Of a stretch of 64,000 nucleotides of DNA, positions 35,557-44,193 are shown in pieces. The stretch spans positions 2,116,001 to 2,180,000 of the forward strand of contig NC_014392.1 in assembly GCF_000145215.1 (NCBI RefSeq), in the 5' to 3' direction. Origin of the DNA: Caldicellulosiruptor obsidiansis OB47 (GTDB lineage: Bacteria; Bacillota; Thermoanaerobacteria; Caldicellulosiruptorales; Caldicellulosiruptoraceae). Below the pieces are notes generated by a model that had not been told where the DNA came from, did no database searches, and saw only the letters and a program-made list of their open reading frames with translations. The position numbers and the translations under genes were made by a program. Every line of letters begins with the position of its first letter. Position 1 is the first letter of the stretch.

Positions 35557-36120
35557 TTATCTCAAATTTGCTATACATTTATTTTTCAGTAATAGAGAAT
35601 ATATATCAATACTATTCAATGGACTATCCTTACCTGTTTCAAAACAAACAAGATGAATATAATATTCTTTACCAGCTTGCCAAATACTTACGGCTACGTT
35701 TTCAGGAATTTGACCTGGCAAAAACTCTATACGCTTTATGGCATTATTGCCATAATAAATTTTGTGATATTCAGCTTCAAAAAGAGGATCCTCATCAGCC
35801 TTAAATCGTCTCACAGCACTCTATCTCATCCATCCAATAACTGCTAATTTATTAGAAGAAGATGGTGTAAAATATCCAACCTTCCAAAATCCAAATTTGT
35901 TTTTAACTAAATAAACAAGCACAATATCATTCTTTTTCGAATTTGTTTTTATGATTTTAATTTCATTACCATTATCATCAAAACTCCTCGCTAATGTTTG
36001 TATGTTAGCAAAATTGAACCCTGCTCTCCAAAGCGTAATTGAAAAACTTCCCTTTACGATAGCAATAAACACAAACACCAAAATCAATATCGCTAATATA
36101 GCTATATAAAATTTTTTCAT
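35557..36120 (-). pseudogene. Small exported/membrane protein gene split by an in-frame amber codon
   Basis: One reading frame of about 187 codons is interrupted by TAG at 35823-35821. The first part begins MKKFYIAILAILILVFVF, an N-terminal membrane helix, then a beta-rich domain (GFWKVGYFTPSSSNKLAVIGWMR). After the stop the same frame continues with SAVRRFKADEDPLFEAEYHK and GNNAIKRIEFLPGQIPENV. Both halves read as one domain, and no frameshift is needed. AAGGTGG precedes ATG 36120. The function is unknown; the family appears to be a Firmicute exported protein. It could be a recent nonsense mutation or a sequence error. Confidence 0.7.
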
Positions 36121-36272
36121 TTCATTTTTTCCCACCTTTTTAATGAACAAGTATTTTGTTATTTTTGTACCTTTATATTGTAATAGTAACATTTAAAATA
36201 AAAGAAATCAAGAGTTGTTTCTCTTCTTTCTGAATATTAATTCTAAATCTCTTGTTTATTATCTTTTTCTTT

Positions 36273-36294
36273 GGTATCATAATGGTATCATAAT
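36273..36294. repeat. 11-bp perfect tandem duplication at the riboswitch promoter
   Basis: GGTATCATAAT occurs twice in succession. Each copy contains a TATCAT that could act as a -10 box; TTGTTT at 36252 is 17 bases before the first. It lies 10 to 30 bases ahead of the riboswitch. Confidence 0.8.
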
Positions 36295-36303
36295 ACTTAT
36301 AAC

Positions 36304-36443
36304 AAAGCTGAATTCCTGTGGTAATATCCACAGGATAGGGGGGACCCACTTTTTTGGGGTGAATCAAGGCATCTTGCCTTGTAGGGCAAATATCCCTTTC
36401 TGCCCGAACCCGTCAGCTAACCCCCGAAGCTTTGAAAGGGAGG
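36304..36443 (+). promoter_or_regulatory. c-di-AMP (ydaO/yuaA-type) riboswitch
   Basis: The leader matches the conserved order of the ydaO RNA: GGGGGGACCCAC, TTGGGGTGAATC, a variable hairpin AAGGCATCTTGCCTT, GTAGGGC...GCCC, CGAACCCGTCAGCTAACC and a closing stem. AAAGCT (36304-36309) pairs with AGCTTT (36428-36433) as P1. The loop CCCTTTC (36394-36400) can pair with GAAAGGG (36434-36440), the known long-range pseudoknot. The ribosome-binding site AGGGAGG (36437-36443) overlaps that strand. These RNAs bind c-di-AMP and turn genes off. The next gene starts at 36454. Confidence 0.9.
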
Positions 36444-36453
36444 TTATTGTTTT

Positions 36454-37812
36454 ATGAATGTTAAGTTCAATCAAAAAACTCACATTCTCGAGATTGAGTA
36501 TCAGTTCAGAGATGTTGAAGAACCAAATCTTTTCAGGAACATCTACCCTTACAATGAGGTACCAAGGCTTGTTTTCAACCACAGAATTGTGCCAATGAAT
36601 GTTCCTGAGCGGCTTTACATCACAGACACAACCTTCAGAGACGGTCAGCAGTCGCGCTCGCCTTACACTATTGAACAAATCTGTAGAATTTATGACTACT
36701 TGCATGAGCTTGACAATGGAAGCGGTGTTATTCTTCACACAGAGTTTTTTGTCTACTCAAAGCAGGACAAGGAAGCAGTTTTAAAGTGTTTAGAAAAAGG
36801 ATATGATTTTCCAAAGGTGACTGCCTGGATTCGCGCAAAAAAGGAGGACTTTGAAATTGTAAAAAGCCTTGGTATCAAGGAAACAGGAATACTTGTCTCA
36901 TGTTCTGACTATCACATTTTCAAGAAACTAAGGATGACACGCAGTCAGGCATTGAAACAGTACTTAGAAATTGTATCGGCAGCTTTAGAGGCAGGAATAA
37001 TTCCAAGATGCCATTTTGAAGACATTACAAGAGCTGATTTTTACGGTTTTGTCCTTCCATTTATAAATGAGCTCATGAAACTTTCAAAAGAGGCAAATAT
37101 GCCTGTTAAAATCAGAGCTTGCGACACCTTAGGGCTTGGCTCACCCATCCCCGGTGTTGCTCTGCCAAGAAGTGTTCCGCAGATAATCTATGGAATCGTA
37201 AACTATGGTGAAGTGCCTTCTGAGTGGCTTGAGTGGCATGGTCACAACGATTTTTATAAGGCTGTGATAAACTCTACAATGGCATGGCTTTATGGTGCTT
37301 CAATGGTAAACACATCGCTTTTAGGAATAGGTGAGCGGACAGGCAACACTCCATTAGAAGCAATGGTAATGGAATACATTCAGATAAGAGGGTCAGCAGA
37401 TGGCATGAATGTTGCTGTCATCTCTGAGATTGCAGATTATTTCAAAAAAGAGATTGGATATGAGATCCCACCAATGACACCGTTTGTTGGTGACAACTTT
37501 AACGCAACACGAGCTGGAATTCATGCAGATGGACTTATGAAGGATGAGGAAATATATAACATCTTTGATACAGGAAAAATCTTAGGTAGACCTCCAAAGG
37601 TCATAATTGATGCCTACTCAGGCATTGCTGGAATTGTTATTTGGATAAACAGGTACTTCAAAGATAGCGGCATTGACGTACAGGTTGATAAAAAAGACCC
37701 AAGAGTTCAGAAGGTCAAAGAGTGGGTAGACAATCAATATGAAAATGGAAGAAATACATCTATAAGTGATGATGAGTTAAAAGAGGTTGTAAAAGAGGTA
37801 TTTGGAATATAA
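36454..37812 (+). CDS. DRE-TIM metallolyase-family synthase, candidate Re-citrate synthase
   Basis: A 452-residue enzyme of the isopropylmalate/homocitrate synthase family. The divalent-metal and substrate motifs are ITDTTFRDGQQSR near 60, the catalytic His/Glu region HFEDITRADF, and WHGHNDFYKA with the metal His pair; GERTGNTPLEA is also conserved. There is no C-terminal leucine-regulatory domain as in LeuA. The protein fits the anaerobe Re-citrate synthase type (oxaloacetate plus acetyl-CoA to citrate); homocitrate synthase is the main alternative. It is directly controlled by a c-di-AMP riboswitch, with AGGGAGG 10 bases before the ATG. Confidence 0.75.
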   Translation: MNVKFNQKTHILEIEYQFRDVEEPNLFRNIYPYNEVPRLVFNHRIVPMNVPERLYITDTTFRDGQQSRSPYTIEQICRIYDYLHELDNGSGVILHTEFFVYSKQDKEAVLKCLEKGYDFPKVTAWIRAKKEDFEIVKSLGIKETGILVSCSDYHIFKKLRMTRSQALKQYLEIVSAALEAGIIPRCHFEDITRADFYGFVLPFINELMKLSKEANMPVKIRACDTLGLGSPIPGVALPRSVPQIIYGIVNYGEVPSEWLEWHGHNDFYKAVINSTMAWLYGASMVNTSLLGIGERTGNTPLEAMVMEYIQIRGSADGMNVAVISEIADYFKKEIGYEIPPMTPFVGDNFNATRAGIHADGLMKDEEIYNIFDTGKILGRPPKVIIDAYSGIAGIVIWINRYFKDSGIDVQVDKKDPRVQKVKEWVDNQYENGRNTSISDDELKEVVKEVFGI

Positions 37813-37822
37813 TTTTATAACA

Positions 37823-37878
37823 AAAAAGGGCTGAAGGGAAAAGCTCAAAAAAGTTTTTTATCCTTTCAGCCCTTTTAA
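37823..37878. terminator. Bidirectional terminator between the synthase and araD
   Basis: AAAAGGGCTGAAGGGA pairs with TCCTTTCAGCCCTTTT around a loop of about 20 bases, with A/T runs on both sides. It can end both the plus-strand synthase and the minus-strand araD transcripts. Confidence 0.82.
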
Positions 37879-37907
37879 TTTTGTCTTGTGCTGGGGGTAA
37901 GCATTGC

Positions 37908-38552
37908 TTACTTTTGTCCATACTTTGTCATATACCTTTCGTGCGCTCTTTTTACCTCTTCAGGTGGAATTTCTATAGGCTCTCCCATCATCTTTGCAAT
38001 AAATACAGTTTTTGCTACATCTTCAACCATCACAGCAGCCTTGACTGCCTCATCAACATTCCTTCCTATTGTAAATACTCCATGGTTTTGAAGAAGAATT
38101 GCAGGGCTTGAACCTATATACTCAACTATCACCTTGCCAATGTCTTCACCACCAATTTGAGCGTATGGTCCGCAAGGAATCTCACAGCCAAACTCATCAG
38201 CAATTGCTGTCAAATACACTTTTATTGGCTGGCCAAGCGCTGCAAATGCTGTTGCATAGTTAGAATGTGTATGGACAACAGCATTTATGTGTGGCATGTG
38301 TTTGTATACATAAAGATGTGTGAGAGTGTCTGTTGATGGCTTTAAACTTCCTTCAACAACGTTCCCGTCCATGTCAACCACAACCATCTTATCAGGTGTC
38401 AGTTCGTCGTACATAACACCGGATGGTTTTATGACCACAAGGTTTGTCTCAGGGTCACGCGCCGAGACATTCCCAGATGTCCATGTAACAAGGCCAAATT
38501 TTGGAAGATAAAGATTGTATTTGCAAACAAGCTCTTTTAAACTCTCAAGCAT
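37908..38552 (-). CDS. araD: L-ribulose-5-phosphate 4-epimerase
   Basis: AraD converts L-ribulose-5-P to D-xylulose-5-P in L-arabinose breakdown. The 214-residue class II aldolase-like protein shows TSGNVSARDP, KPSGVMYDEL, the zinc histidines in VVHTHSNYATAFA and QNHGVFTIG, and the AHERY end. AGGAGG sets ATG 38552, two bases after the stop of araR. The clustered araR and araB confirm the pathway. Confidence 0.94.
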   Translation of the reverse strand: MLESLKELVCKYNLYLPKFGLVTWTSGNVSARDPETNLVVIKPSGVMYDELTPDKMVVVDMDGNVVEGSLKPSTDTLTHLYVYKHMPHINAVVHTHSNYATAFAALGQPIKVYLTAIADEFGCEIPCGPYAQIGGEDIGKVIVEYIGSSPAILLQNHGVFTIGRNVDEAVKAAVMVEDVAKTVFIAKMMGEPIEIPPEEVKRAHERYMTKYGQK

Positions 38553-38554
38553 TT

Positions 38555-39610
38555 TCAAAATCCTCCTTTTGTTGAATTTCTGAAGATTATCTCACATTCG
38601 ATCTCTGCTTTGACACCACTTCTGCTCTTCTTTATCATGGCAACTGCTGTCTTTGCGGCCATCTCACCAAGTTTTTCTTTTGGGTGCTCAACTGTTGTAA
38701 GCTTTATATCTGTCAGTGTAGAAAGAAGTGAGTTGTCATATCCAGTAACTGATATATCCTGAGGAATTCTAAATCCCATTTCCTTTAGCTTTACACAAAG
38801 AGGAAGAGCAATTTTGTCGTTATAGCAAACGGCCGCATCAAATTTCTCTCTTGATATGACTTCAGCTGCTCTGTTATGTACAAAATTATACTCCTCACTT
38901 GTAAAAAAGATTGCATCAAACTCTGCCTGTGCCTCCCTGGATGCTTTCTCAAAACCATTGTATCTTTTTATCCCCTGCAAATCGTCGCCTTTGAAAATGC
39001 CAAGAAGCTTTTTGCAACCGCTTTTTATGAGGCTGCATGTAAGCCTGTAAACAGCTTCCTGGTCTTTGGTTATTATATAGTTTTGAGCAATGCCTTCTAA
39101 AATAGTGTTGATGAAAATTATAGGAATGTCTTTTTGTATGAGTTTTTTGTAAAGCTCTTGATTTTTGGAAGGCAAGGCGCTTTTTGTAGGTTCTATTATG
39201 ACAGCGTCTATGTTTGGGTTGTTTATTATGCTCTCCAAGTGATACCTCTCAAATTCATAGCTGTTGTCTGTCGAAAACAGCAAAAGTCCGTACCCTTCAT
39301 GTGCTATCACCTTTTCAATTCCTCTTATAATCAGGGGAAAGATGTAGTCTGATATAAATGTTGTCAGAACAGCAATACATTTAGAGCTGTCTGCAGTTTT
39401 CTTTGCAACAAACGTGCCTTTACCTTTTTGTGATACCAAAAGCCCTTCAAATTCAAGCTCCATTATAGCTCTTCTTACTGTGTGTCGCGAAACTTTGAAC
39501 TTTCGTGACAGCATATTCTCAGAGTAAATCTTTTCGCCTTCTTTGAACTTACCAGAACTAATTCCTTCAATAATGAAATCTTTTATAATCTCATATTTGC
39601 TTTTGCTCAT
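38555..39610 (-). CDS. araR: AraR-type arabinose repressor (GntR HTH fused to LacI-like sensor)
   Basis: A chimeric repressor. The N-terminal GntR winged helix is YEIIKDFIIEGISSGKF then LSRKFKVSRHTVRRAIMEL. The rest is a sugar-binding LacI/GalR-like domain (CIAVLTTFISDYIFP, DISVTGYDNSLLS). This architecture is that of B. subtilis AraR, which is released by arabinose. About 351 residues from ATG 39610; ATG 39649 is an alternative. A TTGT-N4-ACAA box overlaps the start region, suggesting autoregulation. It lies between araB and araD on the same strand. Confidence 0.9.
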   Translation of the reverse strand: MSKSKYEIIKDFIIEGISSGKFKEGEKIYSENMLSRKFKVSRHTVRRAIMELEFEGLLVSQKGKGTFVAKKTADSSKCIAVLTTFISDYIFPLIIRGIEKVIAHEGYGLLLFSTDNSYEFERYHLESIINNPNIDAVIIEPTKSALPSKNQELYKKLIQKDIPIIFINTILEGIAQNYIITKDQEAVYRLTCSLIKSGCKKLLGIFKGDDLQGIKRYNGFEKASREAQAEFDAIFFTSEEYNFVHNRAAEVISREKFDAAVCYNDKIALPLCVKLKEMGFRIPQDISVTGYDNSLLSTLTDIKLTTVEHPKEKLGEMAAKTAVAMIKKSRSGVKAEIECEIIFRNSTKGGF

Positions 39611-39622
39611 TTTATCATCATC

Positions 39623-39634
39623 TTGTCCATACAA
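39623..39634 (-). promoter_or_regulatory. AraR-like operator ahead of araR
   Basis: TTGTCCATACAA has the TTGT-N4-ACAA arms of the known AraR box of B. subtilis. It lies 13 to 24 bases upstream of the preferred araR ATG. Confidence 0.5.
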
Positions 39635-39697
39635 GTTTATTTTTATCATACCACTTAAAAATTTTTAAATCAATACCATTATTTAACTCGCAGGCCA

Positions 39698-39751
39698 CCC
39701 TTCAAAAGCTCTGAACGCTTTTTAAAAGGGCAGCCTATTTTTGAAGGGTTA
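39698..39751. other. Long hairpin between araB and araR
   Basis: ACCCTTCAAAA pairs with TTTTTGAAGGGT about 30 bases away, with a smaller GGGCAGCC-type inner element. It follows the araB stop. There is no clear T run after it on the minus strand, so it may be a weak terminator or an RNA processing or stability element that sets araR-araD levels. Confidence 0.4.
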
Positions 39752-39765
39752 AAAGGCTTAAAGCT

Positions 39766-41436
39766 CTATATCCTTGAAACTTCTTCTTTTATCTCTTTTA
39801 ACCTCTTCATCACATCATTTGCCCCTCTGCCAAAATAGTCATGCAGAATTTTATATTCTTTATAAAGCTTTTTGTAAACCTCATGGTTTTGCGGATTTGG
39901 TTTGTAAGAATAGTCTTTTAGTTTTGCCATCTTCTTTGCAGCCTCGAAAATGCTGTCATATCCTCCTCTTTCTTTTCCTGCAGCAACAGCACCAAACATT
40001 GCAGAGCCTAAAGCAGGTGTTTGAGGTGAAGCTGACACTTTTATCTCAAGCCCTGTCACATCAGCATAAATCTGCATCAAAAGCTCGTCTTTTTCAGCAA
40101 TTCCGCCGCACGCATAAAGCTCTCTTACCTCAACGCCATGTTCATTGAAGTTGTCAATTATTATCTTTGTACCGTACGCTGTTGCCTCAATCAGTGCCCT
40201 GTACATCTCCTCTGGCTTTGTTGTAAGCGTCATACCAAGCATCATTCCTGTCAGGTCTGCATCAACTAAGATAGACCTGTTGCCATTCCACCAGTCAAGC
40301 GCCAAAAGGCCACTCTGCCCAGGCTTTAAAGCCTTTGCTTTTTCTTTTAGTAGCTGATAGATATTTAACCCTTTTTGTTTTGCCTCATCATAGTATGTTG
40401 GTGGCACGCAGTTTTCAACAAACCACTCAAAATGATCTCCAACACAGCTCTGCCCTGCCTCATACCCATAAAAACCAGGCAAAATTCCATCTTCAACATA
40501 TCCGCAAATACCAGGTACCATCTTTTCCTCGTTCCACAAAAGCATGTGACATGTAGATGTTCCAATTATCATCAACATTTTGCCAATATCAGTAATTCCA
40601 ACAGCAGGAACTGATACATGAGCATCTACATTTGCAATTGCAACAGCAGTGCCTGGATTTAAACCCATAAGTTTTGCCATCTCTTCTGTGAGCTCTCCAG
40701 CTTTTTGACCTATGGGATATATATCACGTGAGAGTTTTTCATCAACAACATTTTCAAGTCTTGGATGAAGTGCTTTGAAAAACTCTTTTGAAGGATATCC
40801 TTCCCTCTTGCTCCAGATAGCTTTATATCCTGCTGTGCATGAGTTTCTCTTCTCAACTCCTGTCATCTTAAACACAACCCAGTCAGCAGCCTCTATAAAC
40901 TTATCTGCCTCTTCATAAATTTCAGGTGCTTCTTCTAAAATTTGCATAATTTTAGGAAAAAGCCATTCAGATGAAATCTTTCCACCGTATCTCTGTAAAA
41001 ACTTCTCTCCTCTCTCCTGTGCTATTTGATTTAACCTGTTTGCATACTTCTGAGCAGCGTGATGTTTCCAGAGTTTTACATAGGCATGTGGATGTGATTT
41101 GAACTTGTCAAGCATACAAAGAGGAGTACCATCTTTTTTAATTGGAAGCATAGTGCAGGCTGTAAAGTCAATTCCAATACCAATTACATCGTCTTTTGAA
41201 ATTCCTGCTTTTTTTAAAACATCTGGAACAGTTGTTGCAAGAACTTCTATATAATCCTGTGGATGTTGAAGCGCCCAGTCATGAGGAAGTTTTGTGCCGT
41301 CTGGAAGGCTCTCATCCATAACTCCGTGAGTGTATTCTTTCACACTTGTTGCAACCTCTTCACCTGTCTCGACATTAACAAGTACTGCCCTTCCTGACTG
41401 TGTTCCAAAGTCAATTCCTATACTGAATTTTGCCAT
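39766..41436 (-). CDS. araB: Ribulokinase
   Basis: AraB phosphorylates L-ribulose with ATP. The 556-residue FGGY-family kinase begins [14 protein letters not shown] (phosphate-binding) and has [14 protein letters not shown], the ADP-site [12 protein letters not shown] and the late [20 protein letters not shown]. Length and motifs are complete. GGGGGATTTTT precedes ATG 41436. An AraR-like box lies just upstream. It is the first gene of the araB-araR-araD cluster. Confidence 0.95.
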   Translation of the reverse strand: MAKFSIGIDFGTQSGRAVLVNVETGEEVATSVKEYTHGVMDESLPDGTKLPHDWALQHPQDYIEVLATTVPDVLKKAGISKDDVIGIGIDFTACTMLPIKKDGTPLCMLDKFKSHPHAYVKLWKHHAAQKYANRLNQIAQERGEKFLQRYGGKISSEWLFPKIMQILEEAPEIYEEADKFIEAADWVVFKMTGVEKRNSCTAGYKAIWSKREGYPSKEFFKALHPRLENVVDEKLSRDIYPIGQKAGELTEEMAKLMGLNPGTAVAIANVDAHVSVPAVGITDIGKMLMIIGTSTCHMLLWNEEKMVPGICGYVEDGILPGFYGYEAGQSCVGDHFEWFVENCVPPTYYDEAKQKGLNIYQLLKEKAKALKPGQSGLLALDWWNGNRSILVDADLTGMMLGMTLTTKPEEMYRALIEATAYGTKIIIDNFNEHGVEVRELYACGGIAEKDELLMQIYADVTGLEIKVSASPQTPALGSAMFGAVAAGKERGGYDSIFEAAKKMAKLKDYSYKPNPQNHEVYKKLYKEYKILHDYFGRGANDVMKRLKEIKEEVSRI

Positions 41437-41460
41437 AAAAATCCCCCTTTTCCCCTTTGC

Positions 41461-41472
41461 TTGTGCATACAT
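41461..41472 (-). promoter_or_regulatory. AraR-like operator ahead of araB
   Basis: TTGTGCATACAT differs by one base from the TTGT-N4-ACAA pattern found ahead of araR. It lies 25-36 bases before the araB ATG, downstream of a possible promoter (TTGTTC, 18 bases, TATATT on the minus strand). Confidence 0.5.
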
Positions 41473-41512
41473 GTTTCTTTAAAAATATAGTAGCATATAT
41501 GCAAAAAGAACA

Positions 41513-41565
41513 AAAGAGAAGGAGTGAAAAAAGTTGTACGTGAACAATTTCACATCCTTCTCTTT
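41513..41565 (-). terminator. Terminator of the chemosensory operon
   Basis: A long stem, AAAGAGAAGGA-TGTGAAA with TTTCACTCCTTCTCTTT, begins at the cheA stop codon. It is followed by TTGTTCTTTTT on the minus strand. Confidence 0.75.
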
Positions 41566-43346
41566 CAAAGCCTGAAATATTCAGGATTCAACACAAGTAT
41601 AACATTTCCTTCATAGTCTATAGTTGTTCCAAGAAGAAGTTTATTGTTTTCCAGCACTTTTGGAAGGGGTTTTAAAACAAATTCTTCATTTTGCATTAGT
41701 TTTTCAACACATAAAGCAATCTTTACACCTCTTATATTTAAAATTACAACTGACAACTCATCATCTTTTGAAAACTTTCTAACAATCTCTTCGTTGCACA
41801 AATCTTCCTGATAAAGCACATACGAAATAGGATAAAGAGGAATTGGCTCATCTCTGACAACTACAAGAAGTTTGTCAACATATCCATAAACATTCTTCAT
41901 ATTTATTTTTACTGTCTCTTCAACAAACTCAAATGGAATTATGAATTTCTGGGAATTGTATACAACTATAATACCCTGAGAAAGAGCAGCAGTTGTCGGA
42001 ATCTCAAGAATGAACTTGCTTCCTTTACCTGCTTCTGTTTTTATTTCAACCTTCCCTTTTAAAGACTCTACAACGTTTTTAACAACATCCATTCCAACAC
42101 CTCTGCCAGATATCTCATCTGCCACATCTTTGGTAGAAAATCCGGGTTCAAATATAAGCTTTACAGCTTCATCATCAGATAAATTCTTAGCTTGATGCTC
42201 TGATAAAATACCTTTTTCAATTGCCTTTCTGATAACTCTTTCAACATCAATTCCATTTCCATCATCAGAAATCTCTATAACAATATTCTGCCCTTTGTAG
42301 TAAGAAACAAGTTCTACTTTTCCATGCTCTGGTTTACCCAACCTTTTTCTTTCAGAAGCATCTTCGATACCATGGTCTATACAATTTCTTATAATGTGCA
42401 TGAGAGGTTCACTAAGTTTTTCCGCTATGCCTTTGTCTATCACAACATCTCCACAAACGTATGAAAATTTTACTTTTTTCCTTGTTTTTTTAGCAGTCTC
42501 TCTTACAAGTCTGTTAAACCTCTTTACCACCATCTCAAAAGGTATCATTCTTATTTTCATTATGTTATCCTGCAGAATTTCAGAGGTTCTCTGTATAGAA
42601 CGGAAAAGTTCCCGAAATCTTTTAGAAAGGTCCATATCATACTTTTCAAGTTCTTTTACAAGATAATAGAATGTGCTTTTAGTAGTTATAATCTCCCCAA
42701 CAAGTCCAAGCATCTCATCAATTTTATCATAGCTTATCTTAACCTCATTCAGTTCAGAAGACAAAGCTGATGTTGTTGATACAATAACCTGTTCAATAGT
42801 ATCTTTTTTATCAACAGCAGCAGATATATCATTTTGATTTTGTTCTTCTACCTCTAAACTTTCTTCTTCAAAATTTGACTCTACAAATTCTTCTTTCTCA
42901 TCCTGAGCCTTTAAAACCTCTTTTTCTACAAGCTCATTTTTCTCTTTTTCGAAAAGCTCTAAATCAAACTCTTCTTCTACCTCAAGAACACCTTTTTCAG
43001 TCTTTCGTTTTTCGCCAAGTTTAAGAACAATTCTTTTTATTACATCACTGCCTTTTAATAAAAAATCTACAATGTCACTGCTGACCTTTATTGTTTTGTT
43101 TCTTATTTTTGCCAGAACATCTTCAATAATCTGACAAAGCAATGTAAACTCACTCATTCCTTCAAAAAATCCTGATAATCCTTTCATCGAATGGTACTTT
43201 CTGAAAAGACTGTTTACAAGTTCTTCATCTTCTTTTCTCTCTTCTAATGCTAAAATTTCTGATTCAATATTGTTCAAATACTCATTTGACTCTGATAAAA
43301 AATCCTCCAATATCTCAAGCTCATCTTCCTTTACTAAAACCTTCAT
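41565..43346 (-). CDS. cheA: Chemotaxis histidine kinase CheA
   Basis: About 593 residues. The P1 phosphotransfer domain has the phospho-His in YHSMKGLSGFF (His52). A long acidic linker (about 130-205, many Glu) lies where a CheY-binding P2 would be and shows no fold signature. P3 dimerisation and the P4 kinase follow with HIIRNCIDHGIE (N box), ISDDGNGID (G1), GFSTKDVADE (F box) and GRGVGMDVV (G2). A CheW-like P5 ends the protein. ATG 43346 has GGTGA ahead, four bases after the cheR stop. It is the last gene of the operon. Confidence 0.94.
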   Translation of the reverse strand: MKVLVKEDELEILEDFLSESNEYLNNIESEILALEERKEDEELVNSLFRKYHSMKGLSGFFEGMSEFTLLCQIIEDVLAKIRNKTIKVSSDIVDFLLKGSDVIKRIVLKLGEKRKTEKGVLEVEEEFDLELFEKEKNELVEKEVLKAQDEKEEFVESNFEEESLEVEEQNQNDISAAVDKKDTIEQVIVSTTSALSSELNEVKISYDKIDEMLGLVGEIITTKSTFYYLVKELEKYDMDLSKRFRELFRSIQRTSEILQDNIMKIRMIPFEMVVKRFNRLVRETAKKTRKKVKFSYVCGDVVIDKGIAEKLSEPLMHIIRNCIDHGIEDASERKRLGKPEHGKVELVSYYKGQNIVIEISDDGNGIDVERVIRKAIEKGILSEHQAKNLSDDEAVKLIFEPGFSTKDVADEISGRGVGMDVVKNVVESLKGKVEIKTEAGKGSKFILEIPTTAALSQGIIVVYNSQKFIIPFEFVEETVKINMKNVYGYVDKLLVVVRDEPIPLYPISYVLYQEDLCNEEIVRKFSKDDELSVVILNIRGVKIALCVEKLMQNEEFVLKPLPKVLENNKLLLGTTIDYEGNVILVLNPEYFRL

Positions 43347-43350
43347 AAAA

Positions 43351-44190
43351 TCACCGTCCACAATCACATTCTTTGTAGTAGAAAAAGTAATCATTTATTC
43401 TTCTGACACAAAATTTATCAGAAAGCCTGCCAACAGACTCTGAATGCCCTAAAAAAAGATATCCTCCACAGTTTAAAATCTCGTACATCTTATCAATAAC
43501 TTTTCTTCTCTGTTCATCTCCAAAATAGATAAGAACATTCCGGCAAAATACAAAATCAGATTTTGAAAAAATAAAATATTTCGAAAAATCTACTAAATTG
43601 TGATATATGAATTTGACATTCTTTTTTATCTCATCTTTTATTTTGAACTTTCCATCCTTTGTAATATCAAAATAAACATTTAAGTAATGATGATGAACAA
43701 ACCTTACATTTCTCAATTCATAAATACCTGATTCTGCTATTTTCAACGCTTCTGTATCTATATCAGATGCGAAAATCTCAAACTTAATATCATCTTCCAA
43801 AAACTCATTTAGGATTATTGAGATGGTATATGCTTCATCACCTGTGGCACATCCTGCAACCCAGATTTTTATTCTATTTTCGCCTCTTTTTTTCTTAAAT
43901 TCTACAACCTCAGGTAGTATCACCTCTGCAAAAGCCTTTAGCTGTTCAAATTCTCTGAAAAAATATGTTTCATTAACTGTTAAAAAATTAATAAATTCTT
44001 GAAAGATTTTTTCATTAGTTGTGAGATTATAATAAAAATGATTTAAATCCTTTATGACTCCTTCATTTATCTGTTTGTTTAACTTCTGCAAAATCATGCT
44101 GACCTTTTGGTCATTGAGCAATATTCCAGTCTTATCTAATACAAACTTCTTTATCCTTTCAATCAAAGCAGCATCAATATCTTGTTTCAT
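43351..44190 (-). CDS. cheR: Chemoreceptor methyltransferase CheR
   Basis: CheR methylates receptor glutamates using SAM. The 279-residue protein has the N-terminal helical domain, NETYFFRE, the SAM-binding WVAGCATGDEAYTISI, FASDIDTEAL, FCRNVLIYF and LGHSES. All are conserved. The gene is three bases after the second cheX stop. Confidence 0.95.
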   Translation of the reverse strand: MKQDIDAALIERIKKFVLDKTGILLNDQKVSMILQKLNKQINEGVIKDLNHFYYNLTTNEKIFQEFINFLTVNETYFFREFEQLKAFAEVILPEVVEFKKKRGENRIKIWVAGCATGDEAYTISIILNEFLEDDIKFEIFASDIDTEALKIAESGIYELRNVRFVHHHYLNVYFDITKDGKFKIKDEIKKNVKFIYHNLVDFSKYFIFSKSDFVFCRNVLIYFGDEQRRKVIDKMYEILNCGGYLFLGHSESVGRLSDKFCVRRINDYFFYYKECDCGR

Positions 44191-44193
44191 ACA

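Noticed and set aside
39698-39751. Strong terminator after araB
   Set aside because: The stem is good but no T run follows on the minus strand, so only a generic hairpin is reported.
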